Assembly: GCA_003220495.1 (NCBI GenBank)
Contig: QHSP01000029.1
Location: 86,027 to 150,026, forward strand
Length of the DNA stretch: 64,000 nucleotides
DNA from: Candidatus Rokuibacteriota bacterium
Lineage (GTDB): Bacteria > Methylomirabilota > Methylomirabilia > Rokubacteriales > CSP1-6
Direction: 5' to 3'
The translations under genes were made by a program, and so were the position numbers. The notes under the pieces are model-generated. The model was given only the letters and a program-made list of their open reading frames with translations. It made no database searches and was not told the DNA's origin. Position 1 is the stretch's first letter. Every line of letters begins with the position of its first letter. Shown here piece by piece: positions 27,897-37,109 of this stretch.

Positions 27897-28826
27897 TCAC
27901 CGCGGTCCCGTCGTCGGCTCGCTCGACCGGGCCCGCGTCCCGGCGCGAACCAGGCTGAGGCCGAGGAGCATCGGCGCCTGCCGCTGCCAGGGCACCGTCA
28001 CGAGCGAGGCCGCAAAGCGTCGTCGCGCCTCCGCCCAGTCTCCCCGGGCATACGCCTCCTTGCCGAGCCAGTTGTGCGTATCGGCGATGATGCGCCGTCC
28101 GACGGCCCCGAGCCCCTCCACCGCCGCCGGGCGAGTCGTGCAGAGCTTGTCGAGGACGCGAAAGCGATTCTGGTCCATCCGGGCTCGGTCCTCGCTCATG
28201 CCTCCGGGGTGGACGCGGTAGCGCACGAGCACGGCTGGGCTGTAACGCGCCTCGGCGATCAAGGACAGGCGGAGCCAGAGATCCCAGTCCTCGAGTGTGG
28301 TCAGTCGCTCGTCGAACCCGCCCGCCGCGTCGAGCACGGTGCGACGAACGAGCGGGGCGATGGCCGGGATGAAGTTGCCGTGGATCAGCTCGGGGAAGAG
28401 CCAGCCCTCGAGCATCCGCGCGCCGTAACCGAAGCGCTCGGAGGCTCGTATCGCGGCACCCGTCGCCGTGGTCTCGATGAGCACGTCGCAATAGGTCCAG
28501 CCGACGGTCGGCGCGCGCTCGAGCACGGCGACCTGCTCGGCGAGCTTGGTCGGCATCAGTACGTCGTCGGCGTCGAGGAAGCTGACGTAGGTGCCGCGCG
28601 CGGTCGCGAGCCCCGTGTTGCGGGCGGCCGCCAGGCCTCGATTCGGCTGGCGGATGGCTCGGATCCGCCCGGCGTAGCGGGCGAGCACGGCCGGCGTGTC
28701 GTCGGTCGAGCCGTCGTCGACCACGACGATCTCGACGCCCTTGAGCGTCTGGGCGATCGCGCTGTCGAGCGCTTCGGCGAGGAACCGCCCATGGTTGAAC
28801 GTGGCGATGACGAGGCTCGCGCTCAC
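27897..28826 (-). CDS. Glycosyltransferase family 2
   Basis: The gene starts at a GTG overlapping the methyltransferase stop (GTGA). The 309-residue product reads VSASLVIATFNHGRFLAEAL, IVVVDDGSTDDTPAVL, FLDADDVLMPTKL (metal-binding DAD) and LEDWDLWLRLSL (catalytic region). These are standard GT2 motifs of the GT-A fold. The C-terminal 90 residues are helical and basic and may touch the membrane or a partner. The longer frame upstream is a shadow of the methyltransferase. Confidence 0.9.
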   Translation of the reverse strand: MSASLVIATFNHGRFLAEALDSAIAQTLKGVEIVVVDDGSTDDTPAVLARYAGRIRAIRQPNRGLAAARNTGLATARGTYVSFLDADDVLMPTKLAEQVAVLERAPTVGWTYCDVLIETTATGAAIRASERFGYGARMLEGWLFPELIHGNFIPAIAPLVRRTVLDAAGGFDERLTTLEDWDLWLRLSLIAEARYSPAVLVRYRVHPGGMSEDRARMDQNRFRVLDKLCTTRPAAVEGLGAVGRRIIADTHNWLGKEAYARGDWAEARRRFAASLVTVPWQRQAPMLLGLSLVRAGTRARSSEPTTGPR

Positions 28827-29464
28827 CGGAGAACCTCGTAGATGATGTTCTCGCGGTCGCCCCACCGAAACCGGGGATCGCTGGTTCCCTGGCGCGGATG
28901 GATGCGGACCTCCGCGGGCGCGGGCGTGAGGCCGTTCAGGAGATGGTCGACAAAGCGACCGAGATCGTACGTGTGGGTGTAGAAGCCCGGCTCGAATCGC
29001 TCGTCGCGCTTGCGGCGGAATCGCAACGGGCGCGGCGGCAGGTAGAACACGATGATGAGCTTCTTGCGCGCGCGTTCGTACATGCGCTGCACCGCGGGCT
29101 CCCAGTCCGGCAAATGCTCGAGGATGTGGCGGCACAGCACCGCGTCGTACACGCCGGGCAGCCGGGCGAGCTCGTAGAGCGAGCCCTCCTGGAACCGCGC
29201 CGAGTCGGTCGGAAATCGCTCGCGCGCCGCCGTGACGAACTGCGCGGTCACGTCGATGCCGAGATAGTCGATGTCGGGCCGGCGCTCGCGGCAGAGCTCG
29301 AACATGACGCCGGTGCCGCAGCCCACGTCGAGCACCGAGGTCATCCCCTCGAGCAGCTCGAGCGTCCTGAGGCGGGACGGGTGCTCGCGCCCTTCGTGGC
29401 CCACGCGGAGAAAGTCCTTGACCTGCGCGGGCGTGAAGTGTCGCCACGTCTCTTTGACCCTCAT
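28823..29464 (-). CDS. Class I SAM-dependent methyltransferase
   Basis: From the ATG at 29,464 the 213-residue protein starts MRVKETWRHFTPAQVKDFLR and shows methyltransferase motif I (SVLDVGCGTGVMFEL), YLGIDVTAQFV (motif II acidic residue) and AVLCRHILEHLPDW (motif IV region). It has the fold of small-molecule or sugar methyltransferases. In the locus it may cap or modify the glycan chain. It follows the flippase gene by 28 bp and overlaps the next GT2 gene. Confidence 0.88.
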   Translation of the reverse strand: MRVKETWRHFTPAQVKDFLRVGHEGREHPSRLRTLELLEGMTSVLDVGCGTGVMFELCRERRPDIDYLGIDVTAQFVTAARERFPTDSARFQEGSLYELARLPGVYDAVLCRHILEHLPDWEPAVQRMYERARKKLIIVFYLPPRPLRFRRKRDERFEPGFYTHTYDLGRFVDHLLNGLTPAPAEVRIHPRQGTSDPRFRWGDRENIIYEVLR

Positions 29465-29492
29465 CGCGCGCTCCGCCGCGCCCGCCTGGCGC

Positions 29493-30950
29493 TCATCCCT
29501 GCAGCACCGTCCGCCAGTCGGCCATGAATTCGACCCGCCAGGCGGCGCCCCCGATGAGGCCGGCGAAGACCGCATAGGCGCCGGCCGACACCGCCGCGCC
29601 GATGACCAGCGATGGCAAGTCGTGGATCCAGAAGCACGCGAGCGCGGCGAGCACGGCCGCGCTCCCGGCGCTCGCCGTGAGCGGCACCCGCACGGCCGAC
29701 AGGAGGTGGAGCGAGACGAGGCGGCGGAGGCTCAGCGCCGTGTACGACACGCCCGCGCACGCCAGGATCGCGCTGGCGACGGCGAAGCCGACGAAGCCGA
29801 GCCACGGCACCAGCGCGACCGTCAGCACCCACAAGAGCGCCGCGCTCGCCAGATTCAGCCGGAGCACGAGATCGGGCCGGCCGAGGCCGTAGAGGGCGTG
29901 GACGAAGATGGTGGAGGTGCCTCCGATGATCGCGGAGAGGCAGAAGCAGCGCACCGCGGGCACCGCCGGCGCCCACGCGTCGCCGAAGACCAGGCGGACG
30001 ACGGGATCGGCGGCCGCGAGCAGCAGGGCCGCCGCGGGATAGAGAACCGTCGTGACCCGATTGAGCGCGCGCGCGGTCGCCTCGGCGAACCGCTCGGGGT
30101 CGGCCTGCAGGCTCGACAGCGCCGGAAACAGCACGCGGCCCGCGATGCTGACGACCTGTAGCGGCAGGAAGGCGAGGGTGGCGGCCCAGTTCAGGTAGCC
30201 GACGGCCGCGACGCCGCTCCAGGCGGTCACGAACGTCGGCACGACCGCGTCGCCGGCGACGCTGATCAGCATGCTTCCCTGGAACAGAAGTCCGAACTTC
30301 AGAACCGGCGCCAGCTCGCCGCGACTCCAGCGCAAGGTCGGCCGCCATCGCGTCGCGGTCCAGAGCACGGCCAGGTTCGCGACGCGCGCCGCGAGCGCGC
30401 CCAGCACGAAGCTCCAGAGGCCCGCGCCCGCGACCGCGGCGGCGATTGCGACCACGTTGAATGTCACCGTGTCGGCGGTCTCGGCGATCGTCAGCGGCAC
30501 GTATGCCAGCCGGCGCTCGAGTAGCACCATGGCCGGCATGCGGAGCGACGAGAGCACCACCAGCAGCGCCAGCCAGCGGACCGGCGCGGCCACCTCGCTC
30601 GACACGCCCGGCCACCGGGCCACCAGCGGCGCCGCGGTCATGATCGCCGCGCCCAGGACGAGCGCCAGGACGAAGGTCGCCGTGAACGCGCCGCTCAGGC
30701 CGGTCGTCAGGTCGAGGTCGCGACGCTGGATCAGCGCGGCCCCAAGCCCGAGCTCGCTGAACCGGACGCCGAGCGTGATCACGAAGATGAGGATCGCGTA
30801 GAGGCCGAAGACCTCCGGCGTCAGCAGCCGGGCGAGCGCGATGCCGCCGGCGGCCGTGACGACCACGCTCACCACCTTCTGGGCGCCGAGGAGCAAGAAG
30901 CTTCGGAGCGTCCGGCCTCTGAGCCCCGGGGAGCTCGAGGGAGTGGTCAT
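29493..30950 (-). CDS. Wzx-type polysaccharide flippase (MOP superfamily)
   Basis: The 485-residue protein starts at the ATG at 30,950, overlapping the kdsC-like stop (ATGA). About fourteen hydrophobic helices run through the sequence. The N-terminal region SFLLLGAQKVVSVVVTAAGGIALARLLTPEVFGLYA is typical of oligosaccharide flippases of the RfbX/Wzx/lipopolysaccharide-biosynthesis family. It would move undecaprenyl-linked repeat units from the cytoplasmic to the periplasmic face. Its presence, with the Wza-like and Wzz-like proteins and a ligase/polymerase, indicates a Wzx/Wzy-dependent pathway. Confidence 0.9.
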   Translation of the reverse strand: MTTPSSSPGLRGRTLRSFLLLGAQKVVSVVVTAAGGIALARLLTPEVFGLYAILIFVITLGVRFSELGLGAALIQRRDLDLTTGLSGAFTATFVLALVLGAAIMTAAPLVARWPGVSSEVAAPVRWLALLVVLSSLRMPAMVLLERRLAYVPLTIAETADTVTFNVVAIAAAVAGAGLWSFVLGALAARVANLAVLWTATRWRPTLRWSRGELAPVLKFGLLFQGSMLISVAGDAVVPTFVTAWSGVAAVGYLNWAATLAFLPLQVVSIAGRVLFPALSSLQADPERFAEATARALNRVTTVLYPAAALLLAAADPVVRLVFGDAWAPAVPAVRCFCLSAIIGGTSTIFVHALYGLGRPDLVLRLNLASAALLWVLTVALVPWLGFVGFAVASAILACAGVSYTALSLRRLVSLHLLSAVRVPLTASAGSAAVLAALACFWIHDLPSLVIGAAVSAGAYAVFAGLIGGAAWRVEFMADWRTVLQG

Positions 30951-31492
30951 CGACCTCCGTGCTCGCGCACGTAGGCGGCGACGACGCTCCGCCACGAGCG
31001 CTGCGACGTCAAGACGAGCTCCACCAGCTCGCGGACTGCTCCGTGTCCACCCTGCGCGCGCGTCACGTGGTGCGCGGCCGCCTTCACCGCCGCCGGCGCG
31101 TCGGCGACCGCGACCGCGAGCCCGACGATCTGCATCGCCGGGATATCGATCAAGTCGTCGCCGATGAAGGCGACCGCCTCGGCCGGCACGTTGTGCTCGG
31201 CGCGGAGCGCCTCGACGACCTCGCCCTTGCGGCGGGCCCCGAGGACGACCGAGTCGACGCCGAGCTTGGCGCCGCGCGCCTTCGCGATCGGGCTCGACTC
31301 CCCGGTGACCATCGCGGTCCTGATCCCCGCCCGCTTGGCCAGGGCGATGGCGAGCCCGTCGTGCGTGTTGAACGCCTTCAGCTCGTCGCCGCGCTCGGAG
31401 AGGATCATCCGGCCGTCGGTGAGCACGCCGTCCACGTCCATGACGAGGAGCCGGACCTTGCGGGCCCGCGCCACGACGGCGCGCGTCGGCAT
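30947..31492 (-). CDS. kdsC: KdsC-like HAD phosphatase (3-deoxy-D-manno-octulosonate 8-phosphate phosphatase)
   Basis: The 181-residue product begins MPTRAVVARARKVRLLVMDVDGVLTDG. DVDGVLTDG is the HAD motif I of KdsC-type C0 phosphatases. TAMVTGESS (motif II) and AFIGDDLIDIPAM (motif IV) follow. KdsC frees Kdo from Kdo-8-phosphate for LPS core or capsule synthesis. The start overlaps the upstream ligase stop by one base (TGATG) and its stop overlaps the flippase start. A related 8-phosphono nonulosonic acid phosphatase role cannot be excluded from sequence alone. Confidence 0.88.
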   Translation of the reverse strand: MPTRAVVARARKVRLLVMDVDGVLTDGRMILSERGDELKAFNTHDGLAIALAKRAGIRTAMVTGESSPIAKARGAKLGVDSVVLGARRKGEVVEALRAEHNVPAEAVAFIGDDLIDIPAMQIVGLAVAVADAPAAVKAAAHHVTRAQGGHGAVRELVELVLTSQRSWRSVVAAYVREHGGR

Positions 31493-32808
31493 CACGCGAA
31501 GCGCCGGGTCAGGCGCGCGGCCGGCGCGGGCTCGACCGCCGCCGTCTCCGCCTGGGCCAGGCCGGGCAGCGCGACCACGATGGCGGCGAAGAACCAGAAC
31601 GGCTCCATGATGCGCACGATGATGAACGTGTTGGCGCCGAGCGCGTGGCCGAGCAGGCCGACGGTGCCGGCGACGAACCCGAGCGCGAGCCCGCGCTCCT
31701 CGGGAACGGTCAGGGCCCGGTACGAGGTGACGCCGGCCTTCAGGACCGCCCAGACGAGCGCCAGGAACGTCGCGAGCCCCACGATGCCCGTCTCGACGAG
31801 CGTCCGGGCGAATTGCTGATCCATGAACGCGAAGCCGGTGACGCCGTACCCGAAGATCGGGCGATGGGTGAAGCCTTCGAAGGCCTGCTTCACGCTGATG
31901 AGCCGCGCCGAGGTGGACGGATCGAGGCCGACGGCGCCGACTCGCACCGTCGGCTGCCCGCGCTCGGGCTCGAACGTGTAGTGCACGCGTTTCATCACCG
32001 AGTCGGGAAAGAGCGTCATGACAGCCGGCGAGGCGACGAGCGCGGCGATGAGCCCGCCGATCATCAGGCGACGCCGACTCGAGAGCACGGCCATCGTCGC
32101 CACCGCCGGGATCGCGCCCACGTAGGACGTCCGCGAGAGCGTGAACATGAACGGGATCGACATCATCCCGGCCAGCCCCAGGTAGATCGCGCGCGTCCGG
32201 AGCCGCGTCGTCTCGAGCGCGATGCCGCCGGCCACCGCGATGAGCAGCAGGAGATAGCCGCCGAACGTGTTGGGCTCGCCTGCCTTGCCCTCGAACGGCG
32301 CCGACACGCGCTGGCCGCTCGGAATCTGCGTCAGTCCGATCAGGCTGACGATGACCGCGGTCAGGAACGCCGCGGTGACGAGGCGCCACGCCTGCCGGCG
32401 GTCGACCAGGTTGTTGACGACCATGTAGTAGACGATGAAGTACTCGATGTACTTCAGGACGTAGAACACGCCGCCGTAGCCGGCGACCGTTCCGGTCATG
32501 TAGCCGATCAACGTCGCGATCGCGGTCGCCGCCACGTACGCGAGGATCGGGCGGTTGAGCGGAGTCTTGAGTGTGAGTCCAAGCTCCTTGTTCACGGCGG
32601 TCTTGGCGAGCCAGCTGAATGCGACGACGAGCAGGAGCAGATCTTCGCTCCGAATGACGATGCGTCGGCCCTCGGCGACCGCCCCGCCGCTCCCGAGCTG
32701 CGGCGAGAGCAGCATGGAGAAGATCACGAGGTAGAGGCCGAACTCGATCCGCACGAAGACGATGAGAAAGACAGCCAGCGCGGCGGCCAGGACGAGGGGC
32801 GAATCCAC
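31492..32808 (-). CDS. O-antigen ligase/polymerase family membrane protein
   Basis: The 438-residue protein (MDSPLVLAAALAVFLIVF) has about twelve hydrophobic segments. A large periplasmic loop lies around residues 275-325 and contains RPIFGYGVTGFAF, a stretch like the conserved region of the O-antigen ligase/Wzy family (PF04932). It could polymerise repeat units (Wzy) or ligate glycan to lipid A-core (WaaL); these are hard to separate by sequence. Its neighbours (Wzz-like kinase upstream, flippase downstream) favour a polymerase. It starts 4 bp after the kinase stop. Confidence 0.82.
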   Translation of the reverse strand: MDSPLVLAAALAVFLIVFVRIEFGLYLVIFSMLLSPQLGSGGAVAEGRRIVIRSEDLLLLVVAFSWLAKTAVNKELGLTLKTPLNRPILAYVAATAIATLIGYMTGTVAGYGGVFYVLKYIEYFIVYYMVVNNLVDRRQAWRLVTAAFLTAVIVSLIGLTQIPSGQRVSAPFEGKAGEPNTFGGYLLLLIAVAGGIALETTRLRTRAIYLGLAGMMSIPFMFTLSRTSYVGAIPAVATMAVLSSRRRLMIGGLIAALVASPAVMTLFPDSVMKRVHYTFEPERGQPTVRVGAVGLDPSTSARLISVKQAFEGFTHRPIFGYGVTGFAFMDQQFARTLVETGIVGLATFLALVWAVLKAGVTSYRALTVPEERGLALGFVAGTVGLLGHALGANTFIIVRIMEPFWFFAAIVVALPGLAQAETAAVEPAPAARLTRRFA

Positions 32809-32812
32809 GCGG

Positions 32813-35800
32813 CTACTTCACTCGCACGACCTGGTTGCCCAGGCCGAGGCGCATCAGCTCCTGACCTTTCGCCTGCGCTTCCCCTGACGTGGCGAAGTTG
32901 CCGTGACGGAGGGCGAACACCACCGCCTCGCCCGGCTGGGCGGCCACACGCACGTGATGGCCGCTCGCGCGCAGCCGCTCGGCCGTCTGGACGGCGCCGC
33001 GCAGCGGGAGGGGCAATCCCACCTGCACGCTCAGCGGCTCCCGCTCGCCAACCACGAACGCCTCGGCGAATCCTTGCTGGCGCAGCGAGGCGACGAGCGC
33101 CTGCGCGTCGCGCGCACTCGGGATCTTCTCGATGAGCACCGCGTAGAGGGAGGCTCCGGTCTGCTGGCGGAAGCGCACCGTCGGGTAGCCGGCCTCATTC
33201 AGCTGGCGCTCGACGCGCTCCGCCTCGGCCGCGGTCATGAACGGGCCGAACTCGATCGCGAAGCGCGCCGCCGCCGCGGGAGGGCCGGGCTGGGGAGGCG
33301 CCGGCCTGCTCGGCGCCGCCGAGGCGATCGGAGCGGGCCGCTCGACCGGCGCGGGCAGCGCCGCGGCCGGGGGCGCCGCGGCCGGGCCCAGGCTCATCAC
33401 CGGCGCGGGCGACTCAAGCACCGGCTTCACCGCCGGAGCGGATGGCGGCGTGACAGGGCGCGGGGTCGCGAGCGCCGGAGCCGGCGTCGCGGCCGGCGCC
33501 TCGAGGCGCTGGCGCAGGATCTCTTTGGCCCGCTGCGTTCCGCCGAACCAGCCCAGCCGCCACCCGGTCAGCCCGCCGAGCGCCGCGAGGAGCGCCAGCA
33601 CGATCGCTCCCATCCGGAGACGCCTGGCTTTCGACGAGCCCGTCGGCGTGTCGAGCACAAACGGCTCGGCCGGCGGAGCCGCCTCGCTGGCGAAGGGCGA
33701 GCCGATCATGTCGATCGTCGCGCGACCGTCGGGGTCGGCGGCGACGGCCTCGGCGCGGGCCTCACGGTGGAAGAGATTGCGCACGAAGCCGCGCACGCGC
33801 TCGAGGCGGTCCTTGCGGGGATCGACGACCGTCTCTTCGCCGTAGTAGTGCGTGTAGTACTGCGTGTAGGCGTAGCCCGCGATCTCGGTCTTCACGTCGT
33901 TCAGGACGACGCCCCAGACCTTGCCACCGACGTTCTCGACGTGCACTTTCGCGCGCTTGAGCACGAGCCGTCCGACCTTGCCCGCTTGATAGACGAGGAC
34001 CACGCCGTCGGCCTGCGAGGCGACGATCGCCGAGTCGGTGACGGGCAGAATCGGCGGCGTGTCGACGAGGATCACGTCGTACACGTCCCGCACGGAGTGC
34101 AGGAAGCCCGACATCGCCGGCGTCGAGAGGAGTTCCGACGGGTTGGCGGGCACCGGGCCGGCCTCGATGATGTGGAGGTTGTCGAGGCCGGGGGCGGCCA
34201 TGATGTCCTCCATCTCGAACCGCCCCATGAGGATGTCCGCGACCGTCCGGATGCAGTCGCGCCACTGCGCGCTCCCGACGAGGATGTTGGACAGGCCCGG
34301 CTCGCGCTCGATCCCGAAGAAGCGGTGGATGGACGGGCGCCGCATGTTCGCGCCGATGAGCAGGGTCTTCTGGCCGCTCTGGGCCATCGTCAGGGCGAGG
34401 TTCACGATCGTCGTCGTCTTGCCTTCTTGCAAGGTCGGGCTCGACACGACGAGAACCTTGCCGGAGCGCTCCATGCGCGCGAACTGGATGTTGGTGCGGA
34501 GCGTGCGGTACGCCTCGGCGACCGGCGACTTCGGGTCGAAATGCGTGATCAGGAGCGAGTGGCTCAGCAGCGCCTCGGGATCGATCTGGGCCAGCGCCGG
34601 ACGGCGCTCGAGAATCCGCTGCACGGTCTCGCGGGAGTCGATGTGCGGCACCACACCGAGCACGGGCACGCCGAGGTAGGCCTCGACGTCCTCGATGGTC
34701 CCGATCGAGGTGTCGAGCGTCTCGCGCACGAACGCCAGCACGAGCCCGAGCGCCAACCCCAGCACCGCGCCGACCAGCATCGTGTTCGCCGTCTCGCCGC
34801 CGATCGGCGCGTCTGGCTCCGTCGCCGGCCGGACGATCGAGACCTCCTCGATCTGCTCCGCCTCCTTGATGAGCGCCTCCTGGTGCTTGGTCTTCAGGAG
34901 CGCCAGCAGGTCGTCGTTGGTCTTGGCCTCGCGCTGCAGGCGCTGCAACGAGAGCTCGAGGGTCGGGAGCTCCCGATTCTTCTGCTGCAGCTCGCCGATC
35001 TGCCGATTCAGGAACTCCTCGCGGTTGCGGAGCATCGCGGTCTGCGCCGACACTTCGCGGCGCATCTCGGCGCGTATCTCACGGATCCGGTCGTCGATGG
35101 CCTGCAGGCGCGGGTGCCGGTCGGTGACCTCGAGTGAAAGATTGTTCCGCTCGAGCTGGAGATCCGAGAGCGTCGACTGGAGCTTGTGCATCGCCGGATT
35201 GGAGGTCTCGATGAAGATGCGGTCGGTGGGCGCGGCCGCGTCGAGCCCGGCCAGGCGCTGCTGGATCGCCTCGAGCTCGATCCGCTGCTGGCGCGCCTTC
35301 TCGATGTCGCCGCGGACCTGGGTGAACACCGACATCAGCACCGACGACTCGGCGCCGGGCGCGACGATCCGGTTCGCCTCCCGGAACGCCCAGATCTCCG
35401 CCTCCGTGCGGCGCGAGCGCGCCTCGACGTCCTTCAGCTGGCTCTCGATGAATCGCCGCGCCTCGCTGACGCGCGAGTTCCGCAGGGATTTGTTGTAGTC
35501 GCGATACGACTCGGCGGTGGCGTTCGCGAGGTCTTGCGCCTCGCGCGGCTTCGTCGAGGTCGCCGTGATCTCGAGGATACTGGTGTTCGGCACGCGGGCC
35601 ACTCTGAGCTTGGCGTTGATGGAGTCGAGCGCGCCCCAGTAGCCCTTCGCCTCGCGCGCGGCCGCTCCCGTCGGCGTCTCCTTCAGGTACCCCAACCGCT
35701 TGGCGACGTCCTCGAGGATCGGGTAGCTCTTGATGATCGTGACCTGGGTCTCGATCGAATCGGCGCTCGAGTACGAGAGGACCTCCACCAGGAGCCCCGA

Positions 35801-35974
35801 CAGCTGGGTCGACTGCTCGAACTTGACGGCGGTGGTCGCCTGGTAGACCGGAACCTTTTGGCGCACGAACCCGAAGCTCAGGAGCGCGACCAGCACCGTC
35901 GAGGCGATGATGATCATGCGCCGACGCCGCACGATCAGCCAGTAGTCGCGGAGATTCATCTCGTACTGCGCCAC
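32813..35974 (-). CDS. Wzz chain-length regulator + tyrosine autokinase + tandem SPOR domains (single polypeptide)
   Basis: The 1053-residue protein starts MAQYEMNLRDYWLIVRRRR. Layout: membrane helix 20-37; Wzz/GNVR periplasmic part with long coiled coil (about 165-375); helix 399-416; cytoplasmic BY-kinase domain 480-700. A third helix follows (about 788-806), then a Pro/Ala-rich linker 825-900 and two SPOR-like domains (902-975 and 981-1053). The kinase has a P-loop SSPTLQEGKTTT, Walker B DVILVDTPP (Asp638) and a tyrosine cluster at 701-711. Walker A' reads LLIGANMRR where LIDxDxR is expected. It should control polymer length. The SPOR tail would bind peptidoglycan in the periplasm, a part not normally found on these kinases. 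Confidence 0.9.
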   Translation of the reverse strand: MAQYEMNLRDYWLIVRRRRMIIIASTVLVALLSFGFVRQKVPVYQATTAVKFEQSTQLSGLLVEVLSYSSADSIETQVTIIKSYPILEDVAKRLGYLKETPTGAAAREAKGYWGALDSINAKLRVARVPNTSILEITATSTKPREAQDLANATAESYRDYNKSLRNSRVSEARRFIESQLKDVEARSRRTEAEIWAFREANRIVAPGAESSVLMSVFTQVRGDIEKARQQRIELEAIQQRLAGLDAAAPTDRIFIETSNPAMHKLQSTLSDLQLERNNLSLEVTDRHPRLQAIDDRIREIRAEMRREVSAQTAMLRNREEFLNRQIGELQQKNRELPTLELSLQRLQREAKTNDDLLALLKTKHQEALIKEAEQIEEVSIVRPATEPDAPIGGETANTMLVGAVLGLALGLVLAFVRETLDTSIGTIEDVEAYLGVPVLGVVPHIDSRETVQRILERRPALAQIDPEALLSHSLLITHFDPKSPVAEAYRTLRTNIQFARMERSGKVLVVSSPTLQEGKTTTIVNLALTMAQSGQKTLLIGANMRRPSIHRFFGIEREPGLSNILVGSAQWRDCIRTVADILMGRFEMEDIMAAPGLDNLHIIEAGPVPANPSELLSTPAMSGFLHSVRDVYDVILVDTPPILPVTDSAIVASQADGVVLVYQAGKVGRLVLKRAKVHVENVGGKVWGVVLNDVKTEIAGYAYTQYYTHYYGEETVVDPRKDRLERVRGFVRNLFHREARAEAVAADPDGRATIDMIGSPFASEAAPPAEPFVLDTPTGSSKARRLRMGAIVLALLAALGGLTGWRLGWFGGTQRAKEILRQRLEAPAATPAPALATPRPVTPPSAPAVKPVLESPAPVMSLGPAAAPPAAALPAPVERPAPIASAAPSRPAPPQPGPPAAAARFAIEFGPFMTAAEAERVERQLNEAGYPTVRFRQQTGASLYAVLIEKIPSARDAQALVASLRQQGFAEAFVVGEREPLSVQVGLPLPLRGAVQTAERLRASGHHVRVAAQPGEAVVFALRHGNFATSGEAQAKGQELMRLGLGNQVVRVK

Positions 35975-35984
35975 TAGCGGATCC

Positions 35985-37109
35985 TCATCGCGCGCCCTCC
36001 GCGACGGCGCCCGTGATGTAGAGGAACGGCGCGTCCGCGAGGTCGGTGGTCTTGGGCGACACCAGGCGTTGCCCCTTGCCGTCGGCGACGATCTCGACGC
36101 GCGGCCGCAGCGGGTGATGGCGATTCACCGCGGTCACGCGGCCGACCTCGCCGGTGTTCAGACGCACGAGCGTGCCGGGCGGAAAGACAGAGATCTCGGA
36201 GAGCAGCGCTTTGACGAGCTGCGACGGGAACGCCTCGTGCTTCGAGCGCACGATCTCGCGGATCGCCTCGTGCGGTCTCAGACGCGGCCGCGGCGGCGGC
36301 GGCATCGTGAGGCCCGTGTAGGTGTCGACCAGGCCGAGGACCTTCGCCTCCTGGCTCACACCGGTGCCGTGCAGACCTTGCGGGAAGCCCTGCCCCTGCT
36401 CGCGCTCGTGATGCTGGAGCACGGCCTCGACGAGCCCCTCGCGCGGCGGCGACCAGCGGCGGATCAGCTCGACCGACAAGCGGGGGTGCGAGCGGTAGAC
36501 CGTCTGCTCTTCGGGCGAGAGCGCGTCGAGGCGGCGCAAGAGGCTCTCGGGCACCTGCCAGAGCCCGACGTCGATCAGGCTCCCGGCGATGCCGAGCTGC
36601 ACCTGACGCGGGCGGTCGTAGCCGACGCTCGCGCCGATCGTCATCGCGAGCACGGCGACGCGCGACTGGTGGAACGCCAGGTAGTCGACGCCCGCGAGCG
36701 CCGCGGTGCCGTTGGCGATCCAGAAGAGCTCGTTCGACCGCTCCAGCACGACCGCGACGCGCTCGATGATGCCCTGGAGCTCGGACCACGGAAACTCGTC
36801 GCCGGTGCGGATCAGCTCGCGGACGCGCGCGAGGAACAGCTGAAGCTCGGCGAAGAGCGGCTCGGCGCTCTCCGACGGCGCGCCGGGCTCGATCGGCAAG
36901 GCGTCGAGGCTCGCCGCCGGATCGACAGCCCGGGGCCCCTCGACGGGCGACGGCGGCGCGGGCCGCGGCGCCTCGGTGACCGGGCGGGGTCGCGGCGGAG
37001 ACGGCGTGGGCGGCGGGGGTGACGGCGCAGCGGGCGCCGGCGCGTCCCTGGCGGTATCCGCGGGCTTCTCGCGGACGATCCCGCGCACGACGTCGCTCAT
37101 GCGGACCAT
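35985..37109 (-). CDS. Degenerate HD-GYP domain protein
   Basis: The start is the ATG at 37,109 (TGATG overlap with the ATPase stop) or the ATG at 37,100. Residues 15-75 are a proline-rich tail; 100-310 resemble an HD-GYP domain; 310-374 form a beta-rich extension. The metal-site pattern is changed: LHDIGK reads LIDVGL (Ile179, Asp180), while the first histidine (FHQSRVAVLA, His147), SHPRLSVEL and HHEREQGQGFP (GYP as GFP) remain. HD-GYP enzymes hydrolyse cyclic di-GMP. The lost histidine suggests reduced or no catalysis, perhaps leaving a c-di-GMP-sensing role beside the export machinery. Confidence 0.78.
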   Translation of the reverse strand: MVRMSDVVRGIVREKPADTARDAPAPAAPSPPPPTPSPPRPRPVTEAPRPAPPSPVEGPRAVDPAASLDALPIEPGAPSESAEPLFAELQLFLARVRELIRTGDEFPWSELQGIIERVAVVLERSNELFWIANGTAALAGVDYLAFHQSRVAVLAMTIGASVGYDRPRQVQLGIAGSLIDVGLWQVPESLLRRLDALSPEEQTVYRSHPRLSVELIRRWSPPREGLVEAVLQHHEREQGQGFPQGLHGTGVSQEAKVLGLVDTYTGLTMPPPPRPRLRPHEAIREIVRSKHEAFPSQLVKALLSEISVFPPGTLVRLNTGEVGRVTAVNRHHPLRPRVEIVADGKGQRLVSPKTTDLADAPFLYITGAVAEGAR

